Part shown: piece by piece, positions 7,799-15,913 of the stretch | How positions within the stretch are numbered: position 1 is the first letter of the stretch | Layout of the letters: the number at the start of each line of letters is the position of its first letter | Assembly (NCBI GenBank): GCA_017543025.1 | Contig: JAFYGX010000155.1 | Location: 1 to 18,304, forward strand | DNA length: 18,304 nucleotides | DNA from: Solobacterium sp. | GTDB taxonomy: Bacteria > Bacillota_I > Bacilli_A > Erysipelotrichales > Erysipelotrichaceae | Direction: 5' to 3' | Position numbers and translations under genes: made by a program | Notes under the pieces: generated by a model | The model's database searches: none | The model's input: only the letters and a program-made list of their open reading frames with translations | Told to the model about the DNA's origin: nothing

Positions 7799-9016
7799 TC
7801 AGTTCAGCTCTACGCCGACCCGGATCGAATCGTCATATTCATTGATCTTGGCTCTGTATTTTTCATACAGTGCCGCCGCCCCCGGTACATGGGCATCGTC
7901 AAGTTCCTTCATCGGAATGACCTTGAAGTTCACATATCCCGGATCATAGTAGGTATAAATCAGATCTGCCCTCGGATCGAGCAGTTCCATTCTCGATCCG
8001 TCTTCATCGGTGATCTTTCGGATCGTGATCCCGCCGACCATGCCGACAAGATTCGGTTCATCGATCTGAGCGCTGACCATGTTTCCCATTGCATAGTAGA
8101 CAATCGTCTTTCCGTTATTGACCCATTCAATTGGCTGAATCACATGCGGATGGTTTCCGACGATGATATCCGCGCCGGCTTCCGATAAGCGCTGCGCAAG
8201 CTCCCGCTGCTCGTCGTTGGCTTCCATATAGTATTCCGTTCCCCAGTGCATTGCCACGATCACGATATCCGAGAGTTCGTTTGCCCTGCGAACCTGCTCC
8301 AGCAGTTCTTCTACATGGTCGGTATAGATGTTTACGATATACTCCTGTCCCTGCGGCGGCAGAAGACCGTTGCAGCCGTAAGTCCATGAAAGAAAGGTAT
8401 AGGTAATTCCGTTGACTTCATACACCTCCAGCTTATCGTGATCTTCCTGGCTGACGTAGGTGCCTGCCATATGCACGCCATGTTCCGCTTCCTGTTTCTT
8501 CCAGTACTCGCAGGAACGGTTGATTCCGGTTACGCCCTGATCCAGAGAATGGTTGTTTGCGGTTGAAACAAGGCCAAAGCCCATGTTCACCATTGCATCG
8601 CCGACTTCCTGCGGGCTGTTGAAGGTCGGATAACCATGCAGGCCAAGCTCCACCCCGCCGAGGATTGTCTCCTGATTGTAATATTTCAGATCATAACCTT
8701 CCGCAAGCCGGCCGACATTTTCCACAATTCCGGAAAAATCATAAGTGCCGTTTCCCCTGTCCGCATCCATCCATACCGTACCGTGGATCAGCGCATCGCC
8801 GGTAAAGAAGAACTCCGCGGTCGATATCTGAGGCTCAGCCGGTTCCGCAGTCGGTTCTGCCGTCACTTCAGCCGGTACTTCTTCCGGTGTATCCGGCTTT
8901 TTTCCGATCAGTTTCATCACCAGAACAGCCAGCCCTGCTATTGCCAGCACCGGCACCAGAATCACACACAGCAGTGCCAGCGGCCGGATTCTTCTCTTTT
9001 TTGTCTTCTTCGTCAT
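7799..9016 (-). CDS. CapA-family (PGA_cap) metallophosphatase-like membrane-anchored protein
   Basis: The 405-residue product has a Lys/Arg-rich N-terminus, a transmembrane anchor (about 13-36), a Pro/Glu/Ala-rich linker with PAEVTAEPTAEPAEP (41-65), and an extracytoplasmic CapA domain. The metal-site motifs are visible: FTGDALIHG at 71-79, NQE at 114-116, NNHSLD at 154-159, HWGTEY at 257-262 and GNHPHV at 287-292. CapA is needed for poly-gamma-glutamate capsule in Bacillus, but no capB or capC is seen here. Stand-alone CapA-like proteins are common in gut Bacillota and their substrate is mostly unknown. Start ATG 9016 has AAAGGGG ten bases upstream. It is the last gene of the operon that begins at 10568 and is 35 bases after the GH13 gene. 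Confidence 0.93.
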   Translation of the reverse strand: MTKKTKKRRIRPLALLCVILVPVLAIAGLAVLVMKLIGKKPDTPEEVPAEVTAEPTAEPAEPQISTAEFFFTGDALIHGTVWMDADRGNGTYDFSGIVENVGRLAEGYDLKYYNQETILGGVELGLHGYPTFNSPQEVGDAMVNMGFGLVSTANNHSLDQGVTGINRSCEYWKKQEAEHGVHMAGTYVSQEDHDKLEVYEVNGITYTFLSWTYGCNGLLPPQGQEYIVNIYTDHVEELLEQVRRANELSDIVIVAMHWGTEYYMEANDEQRELAQRLSEAGADIIVGNHPHVIQPIEWVNNGKTIVYYAMGNMVSAQIDEPNLVGMVGGITIRKITDEDGSRMELLDPRADLIYTYYDPGYVNFKVIPMKELDDAHVPGAAALYEKYRAKINEYDDSIRVGVELN

Positions 9017-9051
9017 AACAGCTATACCCCTTTATCTGAACGCTTCCCCTC

Positions 9052-10371
9052 TCAGGCAGCCAGTCTGCTCTGTGCAAACAGAATCAGCGGCATTCCCTCA
9101 CACAGCAGAACACCTTCAAACACCTCGATTTCTCTGCCGCTGAGCGCATCGGTATAAATGCCGTCGGGCAGATCGGTTTCCGCTGCCTGAGAAATTCCAT
9201 CCAGCGGAAAGATTCCCACTGCTTTTCTTCCTTCCGTTTCTGATCCGATCCTGCCAGTCAGCTCTGCGATCAGAAGAGATTCTGTTTTTCCGGAAGCTTT
9301 TACCATCATATCGCAATCCGCAAACAGCGGATCCTGTTTGAGTTCGGAAAGCTTTGCAAGGAATGCGGAATCATCTCCTTCTCTGCCAGGGAAAACCGGG
9401 CAGAGATCAAACAGCCCCGGATGCTGCCGTTCACCGGACTCCTGCCCCATATAGACAAGCACTGCACCTTTTGCAAAGAAGCTCCACGCCATCCAGCTAA
9501 GACGGGCAGTATGGTCCGGAATCAGACTGGCTGCTCTAGGCCGGTCATGATTCTCCAGGAACCTCAGCCGCACCGCATCATCCGGATAGATCGCTTCCTG
9601 CCGCATCACTTCCCTGACATATTCTTTCAATGTACCTCTTCCAAGCTGTACGGCTTTCTGCCATGGGTATACATCGTAGTCATAGCAGATATCAAAACTC
9701 TGATACAGCTCGCCGTCTGAAAGCGCAGGGATTCCCATGTGCCGCAGTGCACTGACAAACTCCAGCTCCCCGGATTCCGCAAGCCATACGCAGTCCGGGT
9801 TGACACGGCTCACTTCTTCTGCAGCCCTGCACCAGAATTCCCCCGGCAGCATCTCCGCCACATCACACCGGAAGCCATCCGCATAGTTTGCCCAGAACTT
9901 CAGAGTATCAATCTGATACTCCCATAATTCTTCATGCGAATAATCAAGGTCCACAACATCCCACCATTCGCCGACCCGGTTTCCCATCGAACCGTCGGCT
10001 CTGTGATAAAACCATTCCGGATGCGTCTTTGCCAGAACGGAATCCGGTGAGGTATGGTTGTATACCACATCCATCATTACCTTCAGCCCCATCTGATGTG
10101 CCGCATCGCAGAGTGAGACAAAGTCTTCCAGTGTGCCAAGCGATGGATCCACAGCCCGGTAGTCTCTGATCGCATAGGGCGAACCAAGCGTGCCCTTCCT
10201 GTTTTTCTCACCTGTCGGATGAATCGGAAGGAGATAGATCCAGTCTGCCCCAAGCCGTCTGATCCGATCGAGATCCTGTTCCACTGCCTGAAATGTTCCT
10301 GCTTTATAATTTCTGACAAAAATCTGATAAAACACCTGATTCCGCAGTTTCTTCCGATTTTCCTTCTTCAT
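9052..10371 (-). CDS. GH13 alpha-amylase/alpha-glucosidase-family glycoside hydrolase
   Basis: The 439-residue product lacks a signal peptide, so it should act on alpha-glucans or maltooligosaccharides in the cytoplasm. GH13 regions occur in order: DVVYNH at 101-106 (region I), GFRCDVAEM at 167-175 with the nucleophile Asp170 (region II), WLAES at 196-200 with the acid/base Glu199 (region III), and ENHD at 273-276 with Asp276 (region IV). A short C-terminal beta domain follows. It is compact for the family, with a short domain B. Its start codon at 10371 overlaps the DUF4177 stop as ATGA and its own Shine-Dalgarno is weak, which suggests translational coupling. Exact specificity (amylase, oligo-glucosidase, other) cannot be read from the sequence. 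Confidence 0.93.
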   Translation of the reverse strand: MKKENRKKLRNQVFYQIFVRNYKAGTFQAVEQDLDRIRRLGADWIYLLPIHPTGEKNRKGTLGSPYAIRDYRAVDPSLGTLEDFVSLCDAAHQMGLKVMMDVVYNHTSPDSVLAKTHPEWFYHRADGSMGNRVGEWWDVVDLDYSHEELWEYQIDTLKFWANYADGFRCDVAEMLPGEFWCRAAEEVSRVNPDCVWLAESGELEFVSALRHMGIPALSDGELYQSFDICYDYDVYPWQKAVQLGRGTLKEYVREVMRQEAIYPDDAVRLRFLENHDRPRAASLIPDHTARLSWMAWSFFAKGAVLVYMGQESGERQHPGLFDLCPVFPGREGDDSAFLAKLSELKQDPLFADCDMMVKASGKTESLLIAELTGRIGSETEGRKAVGIFPLDGISQAAETDLPDGIYTDALSGREIEVFEGVLLCEGMPLILFAQSRLAA

Positions 10372-10568
10372 TCCGTTTCCCCGTCCGTATCCCTTTCAAA
10401 GATAAGATCCAGGCTGAGTATCCTTCCGGAACTGTCGATCGTTGTCGGAAGATATCCCGCATAGCGGTATCCCTGCGCCGCTTTCTCATCAATGATCTCC
10501 CGGTGTTCATTCAGTTCGGAGCTGATGAACTTTCCGATATAAATCTTTACGTACCTGTATTCCTTCAT
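10368..10568 (-). CDS. Small DUF4177 family protein
   Basis: This 66-residue protein starts MKEYRYVKIYIGKF and contains EHREIIDEKAAQGYRYAGYLP, then a strand pair ending SLDLIFERD. That order is characteristic of DUF4177, a small alpha/beta domain of unknown function found singly in many Bacillota. Start ATG 10568 has AGGAAGGG about ten bases upstream. It is the first gene of the operon and overlaps the GH13 start by ATGA. No membrane segment or cysteine motif is present. Confidence 0.8.
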   Translation of the reverse strand: MKEYRYVKIYIGKFISSELNEHREIIDEKAAQGYRYAGYLPTTIDSSGRILSLDLIFERDTDGETE

Positions 10569-10598
10569 TGTTTATTTTCCCTTCCTGTTTCTGCTTTT

Positions 10599-10625
10599 AT
10601 CATAGCGAAACCCGCTCCAAATCAA
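10599..10625 (-). promoter_or_regulatory. Possible promoter of the DUF4177-GH13-CapA operon
   Basis: On the minus strand TTGATT (10625-10620) and TATGAT (10604-10599) are 15 bases apart, a short spacing. The -10 match is good and is placed about 30 bases upstream of the first start codon. No better promoter is seen in this 104-base gap. Confidence 0.35.
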
Positions 10626-10652
10626 AACAGCCGGATGTTTCCTTCCGGCTGT
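10624..10652 (-). terminator. Terminator after the zinc-ribbon gene run
   Basis: ACAGCCGGA and TCCGGCTGT form a perfect nine-pair stem with an eight-base loop, followed on the minus strand by TTT then GATTTGG. The T-run is short, but the hairpin lies about 20 bases after the stop of the 171-residue zinc-ribbon gene and separates it from the next operon. Confidence 0.7.
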
Positions 10653-10672
10653 CTGACTGCTAATGATTCCGG

Positions 10673-11188
10673 TTACAGGTACTGCCGGATCAGTTCGCAC
10701 ATCTCTGCGGCACCTGCCTTTTTTGAAGCCGGCACAAAGGATACCGCCTTCCCGTTTTTCAGCTCCAGAATCAATGTTCCCATCAATCCCGCATATTTCC
10801 CGGTTCTCACCTCTCTGATATCACGAAGTTCGTAGATATCCACCGGATTCTTTTTCGCATCGTTCATCGTAAGCGCAGCACCGAGCACCGGCCCCAGCAT
10901 GTAGCCTCTCTGATCTCCGGTCTTCTTATAGAATTCCAGCCGGTCATCATAGATATACAGATCGCCGGTACCGGTCACAACACCAACCGCTTTATCCCCG
11001 CTGTAACGGGTCATTTTTCCCGCTTCCAGCAGTAATGCACCGCTCGCAGCCTGCCGCTGAGGCATCACAGGTGCGGCAGCCTGCGGCTGCTGAAAGCCCG
11101 CTCCCGCATCCATCGTCTGAGGTGCGCCGCACCTGCGGCAGAACCGTGCATTTTCGGGAAGCTCTGTTCCACAGTTGATACAGAACAT
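10673..11188 (-). CDS. Soluble zinc-ribbon protein with a C-terminal PH/GRAM-like domain
   Basis: The 171-residue product starts with a zinc-ribbon, MFCINCGTELPENARFC, with Cys3, Cys6, Cys17 and Cys20. A Gln/Ala/Pro linker (about 25-48) leads to a beta-rich domain (about 50-171) with GTGDLYIYDDRLEFYKKTG, VDIYELRDIREV and a C-terminal helix. The pattern of strands ending in one helix resembles bacterial PH or GRAM-like domains. No transmembrane segment is present. ATG 11188 has GGGAGGAG eight bases upstream. It lies 30 bases after the larger membrane zinc-ribbon gene and is probably co-transcribed. Function is unknown. Confidence 0.82.
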   Translation of the reverse strand: MFCINCGTELPENARFCRRCGAPQTMDAGAGFQQPQAAAPVMPQRQAASGALLLEAGKMTRYSGDKAVGVVTGTGDLYIYDDRLEFYKKTGDQRGYMLGPVLGAALTMNDAKKNPVDIYELRDIREVRTGKYAGLMGTLILELKNGKAVSFVPASKKAGAAEMCELIRQYL

Positions 11189-11218
11189 CTTGTATTCTCC
11201 TCCCTTTCCGTTGTCCGA

Positions 11219-12385
11219 TCAGTACCAGTCGTCTTTATTCGCAAGCCAGAAGTCCAGTTCATCGCCATACAGCTGTTCCTGAATCAGCGCTTCAAACCTC
11301 TGCTGTTCCCTCGAATTCGGCATCCTGATATGATTCGGAACCTTAACGCCATTGAATTCATGGCGGATATTCTCCACTTCATAAGTCACATAGACCTGCA
11401 TCACATCATCCGGCACGGTCACATCATTGCCGGTTGACGGGTTCGGGGTTACAAGCGGCATGTAGGTCGGCACAGGATCATCATCCGTGTCATATCCCTT
11501 AAAGTAAATATTCTTACCAGCCGCTTCTGACAGAAAGATACTGCCGATCTCTGTGCCCTCTGTATTTTCATAATAGATCTGATCATAGTTCAGCAGCTCG
11601 CCCGTCGGCACAACCAGCCAGTCTGAACCGGAACGGATCAGGGGCGTAAATTTCCCGTACGTCTGCGCAGAACCGTCTTCCCCGCTGTAGCTCATCATCC
11701 CTTCCCAGCTTCCGTCACTGTTTCTGCGGAATGAAGCGGAGGAATGGTCTCCGTCATCCGACTGCGTAATCGTAAAGCTGCCGCCGGAGACGCTGCCGCC
11801 TAACGGCACTTCTTCATCAGCCTCCCCATCCCGGTCGAGGATTTCCATGACAGATCTTCCGTCCTGTTCATAAATCCGTACAAGCAGACATTCCATTCCG
11901 CCTTCATCGGGGGAAGCCATCTGCCAGAGATAATATTCCGAATCTCCGGAAACCGAAGCTTCTCTTCCGGAATCGGTACTGCCGCCGGACGAGTTCGGGG
12001 CTGCGGTTACCGGCGGCCGGTATCCTGTCCCGCCTCCGTCATGTCCTCCGCCGCCTCCGTCATCCATCAGCATATTCACGCCGACTGCTGCAGCGGTACC
12101 GACCAGCGCTACCGCCGCAATCTTTCCGATAAGCCCTCCGCCCGCTTTTTTTGCGGCAGCTGTACCGGCTGCCTGGCGCGGTGAGGTCTTTGGGGCTGCC
12201 GTTTTTCCCGCACTGGATGCCGCTGTTCGCGCGGTATTCCGCGGAGCGGAAGAAGCAGCTTTCGCTGCCGGCTGTGCCGGCGGTGCAGGCTGATTCACGG
12301 AAGGAGAAGGCCCTGCAGGCTTTCCGCATTTCTGACAGAATTTCGCTCCGTCCGGATTCTGCGCTCCGCAGTATCTGCAAAACAT
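11219..12385 (-). CDS. Zinc-ribbon membrane protein with large extracytoplasmic domain
   Basis: The 388-residue product has an N-terminal zinc-ribbon (Cys3, Cys6, Cys17, Cys20 in MFCRYCGAQNPDGAKFCQKC). It is followed by an Ala/Pro/Lys-rich linker, one transmembrane helix (about 85-107, LIGKIAAVALVGTAAAVGVN), a Gly-rich hinge (110-120), and about 250 residues with acidic, Ser/Gly-rich beta-strand sequence. Such proteins usually place the zinc ribbon in the cytoplasm and the C-terminal part outside. The open frame runs up to 12451, but ATG 12385 has GGGGAGG ten bases upstream and begins exactly at the zinc ribbon. The C-terminal domain is not one I can name. Its neighbours on both sides are also zinc-ribbon proteins. 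Confidence 0.82.
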   Translation of the reverse strand: MFCRYCGAQNPDGAKFCQKCGKPAGPSPSVNQPAPPAQPAAKAASSAPRNTARTAASSAGKTAAPKTSPRQAAGTAAAKKAGGGLIGKIAAVALVGTAAAVGVNMLMDDGGGGGHDGGGTGYRPPVTAAPNSSGGSTDSGREASVSGDSEYYLWQMASPDEGGMECLLVRIYEQDGRSVMEILDRDGEADEEVPLGGSVSGGSFTITQSDDGDHSSASFRRNSDGSWEGMMSYSGEDGSAQTYGKFTPLIRSGSDWLVVPTGELLNYDQIYYENTEGTEIGSIFLSEAAGKNIYFKGYDTDDDPVPTYMPLVTPNPSTGNDVTVPDDVMQVYVTYEVENIRHEFNGVKVPNHIRMPNSREQQRFEALIQEQLYGDELDFWLANKDDWY

Positions 12386-12569
12386 ATTCTGTTTACCTCC
12401 CCAGCCTCTGGCTGCGCATACCGGATCAGCTCCGGCATTCTCAGACCGCACTGCAGTCTGTTTTTCGTCATTCCCCCAGAATGGCTGTATTGTTTCTGTA
12501 TTTCACAGCAGTCTTCACTGCCCGTTATCTGACGGTTTCGCTGTTCTGATTATTATCGCAACAGCATTC

Positions 12570-12914
12570 TTACTGCACTTTCGCTCCGCATTGCATGCAG
12601 AAGGAATCGGACGGTCCGACCGGTGCACCGCAGTTCATGCAGAAAGCACCGCGTTCGGGACTTGCAGCGGATGGCTGAACTGCATTCAGTTTCTGTCCGC
12701 ACTGCATGCAGAAGGCAGAATCCAGCGTATACGGAGTTCCGCAATTCGGACAGCGCAGTTCTTTCGGTGCAGGAGTACTGGCTGCCTTTGAGGCAGATTT
12801 CCGTTTTCCCGCTGCAGGTACAGGCTGTTCTTCTGCCTCCAGCAATTCCTTTTTCACTTCTTCCAGAGCTGCAATTGCCAGATCGACTTTTGCGAGCAAT
12901 GCCTTCTGATTCAT
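12570..12914 (-). CDS. Small protein with N-terminal coiled coil and two zinc ribbons
   Basis: The 114-residue product has a helical N-terminus (2-29, LLAKVDLAIAALEEVKKELL) likely to form a coiled coil, a Lys/Ala/Pro linker, and two zinc ribbons at the C-terminus. Their cysteines are at 55, 58, 69, 72 and at 92, 95, 106, 109. Both ribbons contain the same FCMQCG half, so they look like a duplication. No transmembrane segment is present. The open frame runs to 12950, but ATG 12914 has AAGGGGG seven bases upstream. It is the first of three zinc-ribbon genes in a row. There is no T-run hairpin in the 184 bases before the next one, so read-through is possible. Function is unknown. Confidence 0.82.
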   Translation of the reverse strand: MNQKALLAKVDLAIAALEEVKKELLEAEEQPVPAAGKRKSASKAASTPAPKELRCPNCGTPYTLDSAFCMQCGQKLNAVQPSAASPERGAFCMNCGAPVGPSDSFCMQCGAKVQ

Positions 12915-13121
12915 ATGAATGCCCCCTTCTGTTAATTCTGAAGATATCAAAAAACCGCAGGCTGAAAATCTTTCAGATGAATGATCGTGATCCGGTTATC
13001 CCATGCCTGATCCGTCTGCCGCTGCGGCCGATTGTTTTTACTGAACTGCTTTTATTTTATCACCCCTGTCATTTCACCATTTCCGGCATGTCGTTTCCGG
13101 CAAATGACGCAGATGGTAAAG

Positions 13122-13147
13122 AAAAAGCGGATTTCCTGTTCCGCTTT
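13122..13147 (-). terminator. Terminator of the GGDEF gene
   Basis: On the minus strand AAGCGGA and TCCGCTT enclose an eight-base loop and are followed by TTTC, about 20 bases after the GGDEF stop codon. The stem is short but well placed. Confidence 0.65.
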
Positions 13148-13166
13148 GCGATGAATACACCTCTGA

Positions 13167-14345
13167 TCAGGCAGCCCTGGTGGTCATGCCGTTCTGCTTG
13201 AGGTATTCCTTGTTTTCATACAGCCGTCGGTCTGCCCGCTCGATGCAGTTCTCAAAGCCGTTTTCTTCTTCTCTGTGTTCTTCATAGCCGATTCCGACTT
13301 CAATCCGGTATGGCGCTTTTTCCTTTTCACATCCGTTTAATACCGCCCTTCGGATATCCCGGCACAGCTCTTCGATATCAGATTCGGTTTTCGGATGCGC
13401 GATGAGAATAAACTCATCCCCTCCGTAACGGGCGATGAATACCGGAACCGGACTGCTTCGAACCGAAGATTTCAGCGCGCCGGCCACAATCCTCAGCGCC
13501 CGGTCCCCTTCGATATGCCCGAAGGTGTCATTGATCATTTTGAAATCATTGACATCAATCATGATTACATAACATCTGCGTCCGTCCTTATGATGCCCCG
13601 TTGATTCCTGTGAAAGATAGCGTATCATCTGACCGCGGTTGTTCAGTCTGGTCAGAGGGTCCAGTGAGATCCGGTCTTCCATCTGCGCAATATAGAATAT
13701 GAGCATCAGAATCGTACAGCTGAAGCAGAAGATCGGCGATTCCGGAGACAGATTCATCTGAACCAGGCCTCCTATGATCACCATAAGCGGCAGAAGACCG
13801 ACCATCAGATGTTTCCGGAGCTCTGTCTGGTTCTTTTCACGGAATGCCCGGCCAATGGTATAGAACATCAGTGTGATGATGTAAATATAGGCAACCAGAC
13901 TCTGAATCACCGAATATACCGGCTGCAGAACCAGTTCCTCATTGATCAGTGTTCCGGGCGATATCAGAAACAGCAGTGCCAGCACCACTGTCGAAACAAT
14001 AATCGGCAGAAGCTGAACAAATCGGTTTCCCGGCACATCTCTGCCGGGAATCTGCTCAGCAGCCAGCGCATATCTCATCCAGGAATAGCTGATCGCATTC
14101 ATGATGAAAAAGTTGGCAGAATTGATCAGAAAGGAACTGAACGCAGTCTTGGCAATCATCCCTTCTTCTGCTGCCGCCCATATTGCATCTGAAATAAAAT
14201 ACAGTATGAAGCAGAACAGCGCCGTATCAAATTTAATCTGTTTTTCCTGCCGGTCAATATTGAGAAAATCATGAACCAGCATGATCAGAAAAATCAGAAC
14301 ACAGACCAGATTCGCCTGAATATAATAGATATATCTTCCGGGCAT
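13167..14345 (-). CDS. Polytopic membrane diguanylate cyclase (GGDEF domain)
   Basis: The 392-residue product has about seven hydrophobic segments over residues 9-222 followed by a GGDEF domain starting DPLTRLNNRGQMIRYL. The active-site loop is RYGGDEF, with GGDEF at 308-312, and the metal-binding segment VIMIDVNDFKMINDTFGH is intact. It should therefore make cyclic di-GMP from GTP. At the place where many cyclases have the RxxD inhibitory site, this one reads PVPV, so product inhibition by that site is not expected. The open frame extends to 14396, but ATG 14345 has AAGGGGG eight bases upstream and is chosen. The ligand of the membrane part is unknown. The gene appears monocistronic. Confidence 0.93.
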   Translation of the reverse strand: MPGRYIYYIQANLVCVLIFLIMLVHDFLNIDRQEKQIKFDTALFCFILYFISDAIWAAAEEGMIAKTAFSSFLINSANFFIMNAISYSWMRYALAAEQIPGRDVPGNRFVQLLPIIVSTVVLALLFLISPGTLINEELVLQPVYSVIQSLVAYIYIITLMFYTIGRAFREKNQTELRKHLMVGLLPLMVIIGGLVQMNLSPESPIFCFSCTILMLIFYIAQMEDRISLDPLTRLNNRGQMIRYLSQESTGHHKDGRRCYVIMIDVNDFKMINDTFGHIEGDRALRIVAGALKSSVRSSPVPVFIARYGGDEFILIAHPKTESDIEELCRDIRRAVLNGCEKEKAPYRIEVGIGYEEHREEENGFENCIERADRRLYENKEYLKQNGMTTRAA

Positions 14346-14656
14346 CTGACGCACCCCCTTTTTCTGTGGGAAATCTGTTCCAGGCAACCGGATCATTTGC
14401 CGTTTCTTTCTTTCATAGTAATGTCTTTTTCATCGGAATTTCAATCCATACGTACCGGAAAACCATGTTTTAATCATAAATCAGTACCGTCCAGCGGATA
14501 AAATGGCAGCGTTACGGTATCTGTTGTCATTTTTCTTCGGAAACAGTACCATAATGTTCGTTCTGAATTACCGCCGAACCAGATTGCATCTGCACTCCGC
14601 TTCAGAGCAGCCGGCGCTTCTTCCGTGAGCCCGAAAAATCAGAAAGGTATGAATCC

Positions 14657-15421
14657 ATGAAAAAAGAACTGCTTCTTTCTGCTCTCGCAGGAATCTGCTT
14701 CCTCGGGGCATGCGGCACGTCCGGTGAAAAAGAGCCGCAAAGCACAGCTGAACCCGTCATAAACACACCGGCCGCAGAAACCGCACAGCCTTCTGCCGAA
14801 CCCGCACATGCACGTCTGACCTATCTTGGCCACGCCAGCGTACGCATAGTCACGCCGGAAGAGAAAGTCATTTATATTGATCCCTATGCCGGAGAAGGAT
14901 ATGATCTGCCGGCAGATCTGATTCTCATCACACACGATCATTACGATCACAACGCGCCCGAAAAAATCAGCGAAACAAATCCGGACTGCAGAACGATCAC
15001 ATGGAGCGACAGCCTTGCCGGCGGCAGTCATCAGAGCTTTGACCTCGGTTACGCTACGGTACGCTCAACTCAGGCCGGAAATAACCCGAATCACAGCATC
15101 ACAGAATGCGTCGGTTATATCCTTACGCTTTCCGACGGCACAGTTCTCTACTTCAGCGGAGACACTTCAGAAACAGAAGAAATGGCTTCTCTCTCCGAGG
15201 AGCATATTGACTACGCATTTCTCTGCTGCGACGGGGTCTACAACATGGACCTGGAAGAAGCCGGGCACTGTGCCGATCTCATTCAGGCAGCCCATACAAT
15301 TCCCTATCACACGGTCACACCTGACACCGGATTATTCGATGCAGAACGCGCTGCAGCTTTTCCTTCCGATACTCTGCTCGTTCTGAAAGACGGACAGGAA
15401 ATTGAACTTCTCCATCGCTGA
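14657..15421 (+). CDS. Lipoprotein with metallo-beta-lactamase fold (UlaG/UPF0173-like)
   Basis: The 254-residue product has a lipoprotein signal with Leu-Gly-Ala-Cys at 16-19, a Thr/Ala/Glu/Pro-rich spacer (20-52), and a metallo-beta-lactamase domain. LTYLGHASVRI (54-64) and IYIDPYAG (72-79) are typical of the UlaG-like branch. HDHYDH at 93-98 is the metal-binding motif, and YFSGDTSE carries the bridging aspartate. It is expected to be an extracytoplasmic hydrolase, whereas most members of this branch are cytoplasmic. ATG 14657 has AAAGG nine bases upstream. It is transcribed alone towards a strong terminator. Substrate is unknown. Confidence 0.9.
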   Translation: MKKELLLSALAGICFLGACGTSGEKEPQSTAEPVINTPAAETAQPSAEPAHARLTYLGHASVRIVTPEEKVIYIDPYAGEGYDLPADLILITHDHYDHNAPEKISETNPDCRTITWSDSLAGGSHQSFDLGYATVRSTQAGNNPNHSITECVGYILTLSDGTVLYFSGDTSETEEMASLSEEHIDYAFLCCDGVYNMDLEEAGHCADLIQAAHTIPYHTVTPDTGLFDAERAAAFPSDTLLVLKDGQEIELLHR

Positions 15422-15453
15422 AGAGAGCACAATCCATCCATATACATCTATAT

Positions 15454-15495
15454 TACCGGCATTTTCATGTAAGGTTTTCGGAAATGCCGGTTTTT
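15454..15495 (+). terminator. Terminator of the metallo-beta-lactamase-fold lipoprotein gene
   Basis: ACCGGCATTT at 15455-15464 pairs perfectly with AAATGCCGGT, and a TTTTT run ends the structure. It is about 35 bases after the stop codon. Confidence 0.87.
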
Positions 15496-15721
15496 CTGTT
15501 CGGAAATATGCAAATCCATTCAGCCTGCTGCAGAAGATGAATATGAATTCATGGATGTGTGATGTCCTTCCTGTGCAGAAGAACATAATACAGCCATAAC
15601 AGACAGAGAACTCCGTTTCAGATCAGGCTCCTGACAAGGAACCTCATCGGATGAAACTGCAGGATGCGCGTTCTGCTCTGCCATTCAGATGAACACATCA
15701 GCCGGAATCAGACAGAACAAC
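15496..15721. other. Non-coding stretch with nothing recognised
   Basis: Open frames here are short, have no convincing ribosome binding site and show no family resemblance. I see no repeat or RNA gene. It is probably resident chromosome between the lipoprotein terminator and the former tRNA terminator. Confidence 0.5.
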
Positions 15722-15743
15722 AAAAAACCGCATCCCTATGCGG
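15722..15743 (-). terminator. Terminator of the former tRNA-Pro gene
   Basis: On the minus strand CCGCAT, AGGG and ATGCGG form a six-pair hairpin with a four-base loop, followed by TTTTTT. It comes just after the tRNA 3' half and is what one expects behind an intact tRNA gene. Confidence 0.82.
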
Positions 15744-15755
15744 CTTTTCTTTCAG

Positions 15756-15797
15756 TCGGGAATACGGGATTCGAACCCATGACCTCTTCGTCCCGAA
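15756..15797 (-). pseudogene. 3' half of tRNA-Pro(CGG), probable attachment-site junction
   Basis: On the minus strand the sequence reads as the 3' half of a proline tRNA. It has anticodon loop TTCGGGA (anticodon CGG at 15795-15793), anticodon 3' arm CGAAG, variable loop AGGTC, T-arm with GGTTCGAATCC, and acceptor ATTCCCG plus discriminator A. Bacillota tRNA-Pro genes begin CGGGAA, which would pair with this acceptor. No D-arm, acceptor 5' strand or anticodon 5' arm (CTTCG expected) exists upstream, where the sequence reads GTAAGTCC instead. The tRNA identity therefore breaks exactly at the 5' edge of the anticodon loop, a usual crossover point for tyrosine recombinases. CCA is not encoded. 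The fragment should not make a functional tRNA. Confidence 0.8.
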
Positions 15798-15913
15798 GGA
15801 CTTACACACCCCTGAAAACTGCTTGAGAAGATCAATTTTCAAGCTGCTGGACACAGTGAAAACCCTTTATTCATGCGGGTTTACGAGCAGAGCCGTAAAA
15901 ACGGTCAAATATT

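Noticed and set aside
7799..9016. Complete poly-gamma-glutamate capsule locus
   Set aside because: Only a CapA-like protein is present. No CapB ligase, CapC or CapD is in the neighbourhood.
15756..15830. Complete tRNA gene on the minus strand
   Set aside because: No D-arm, acceptor 5' strand or anticodon 5' arm is present before 15797. Only the 3' half is real.
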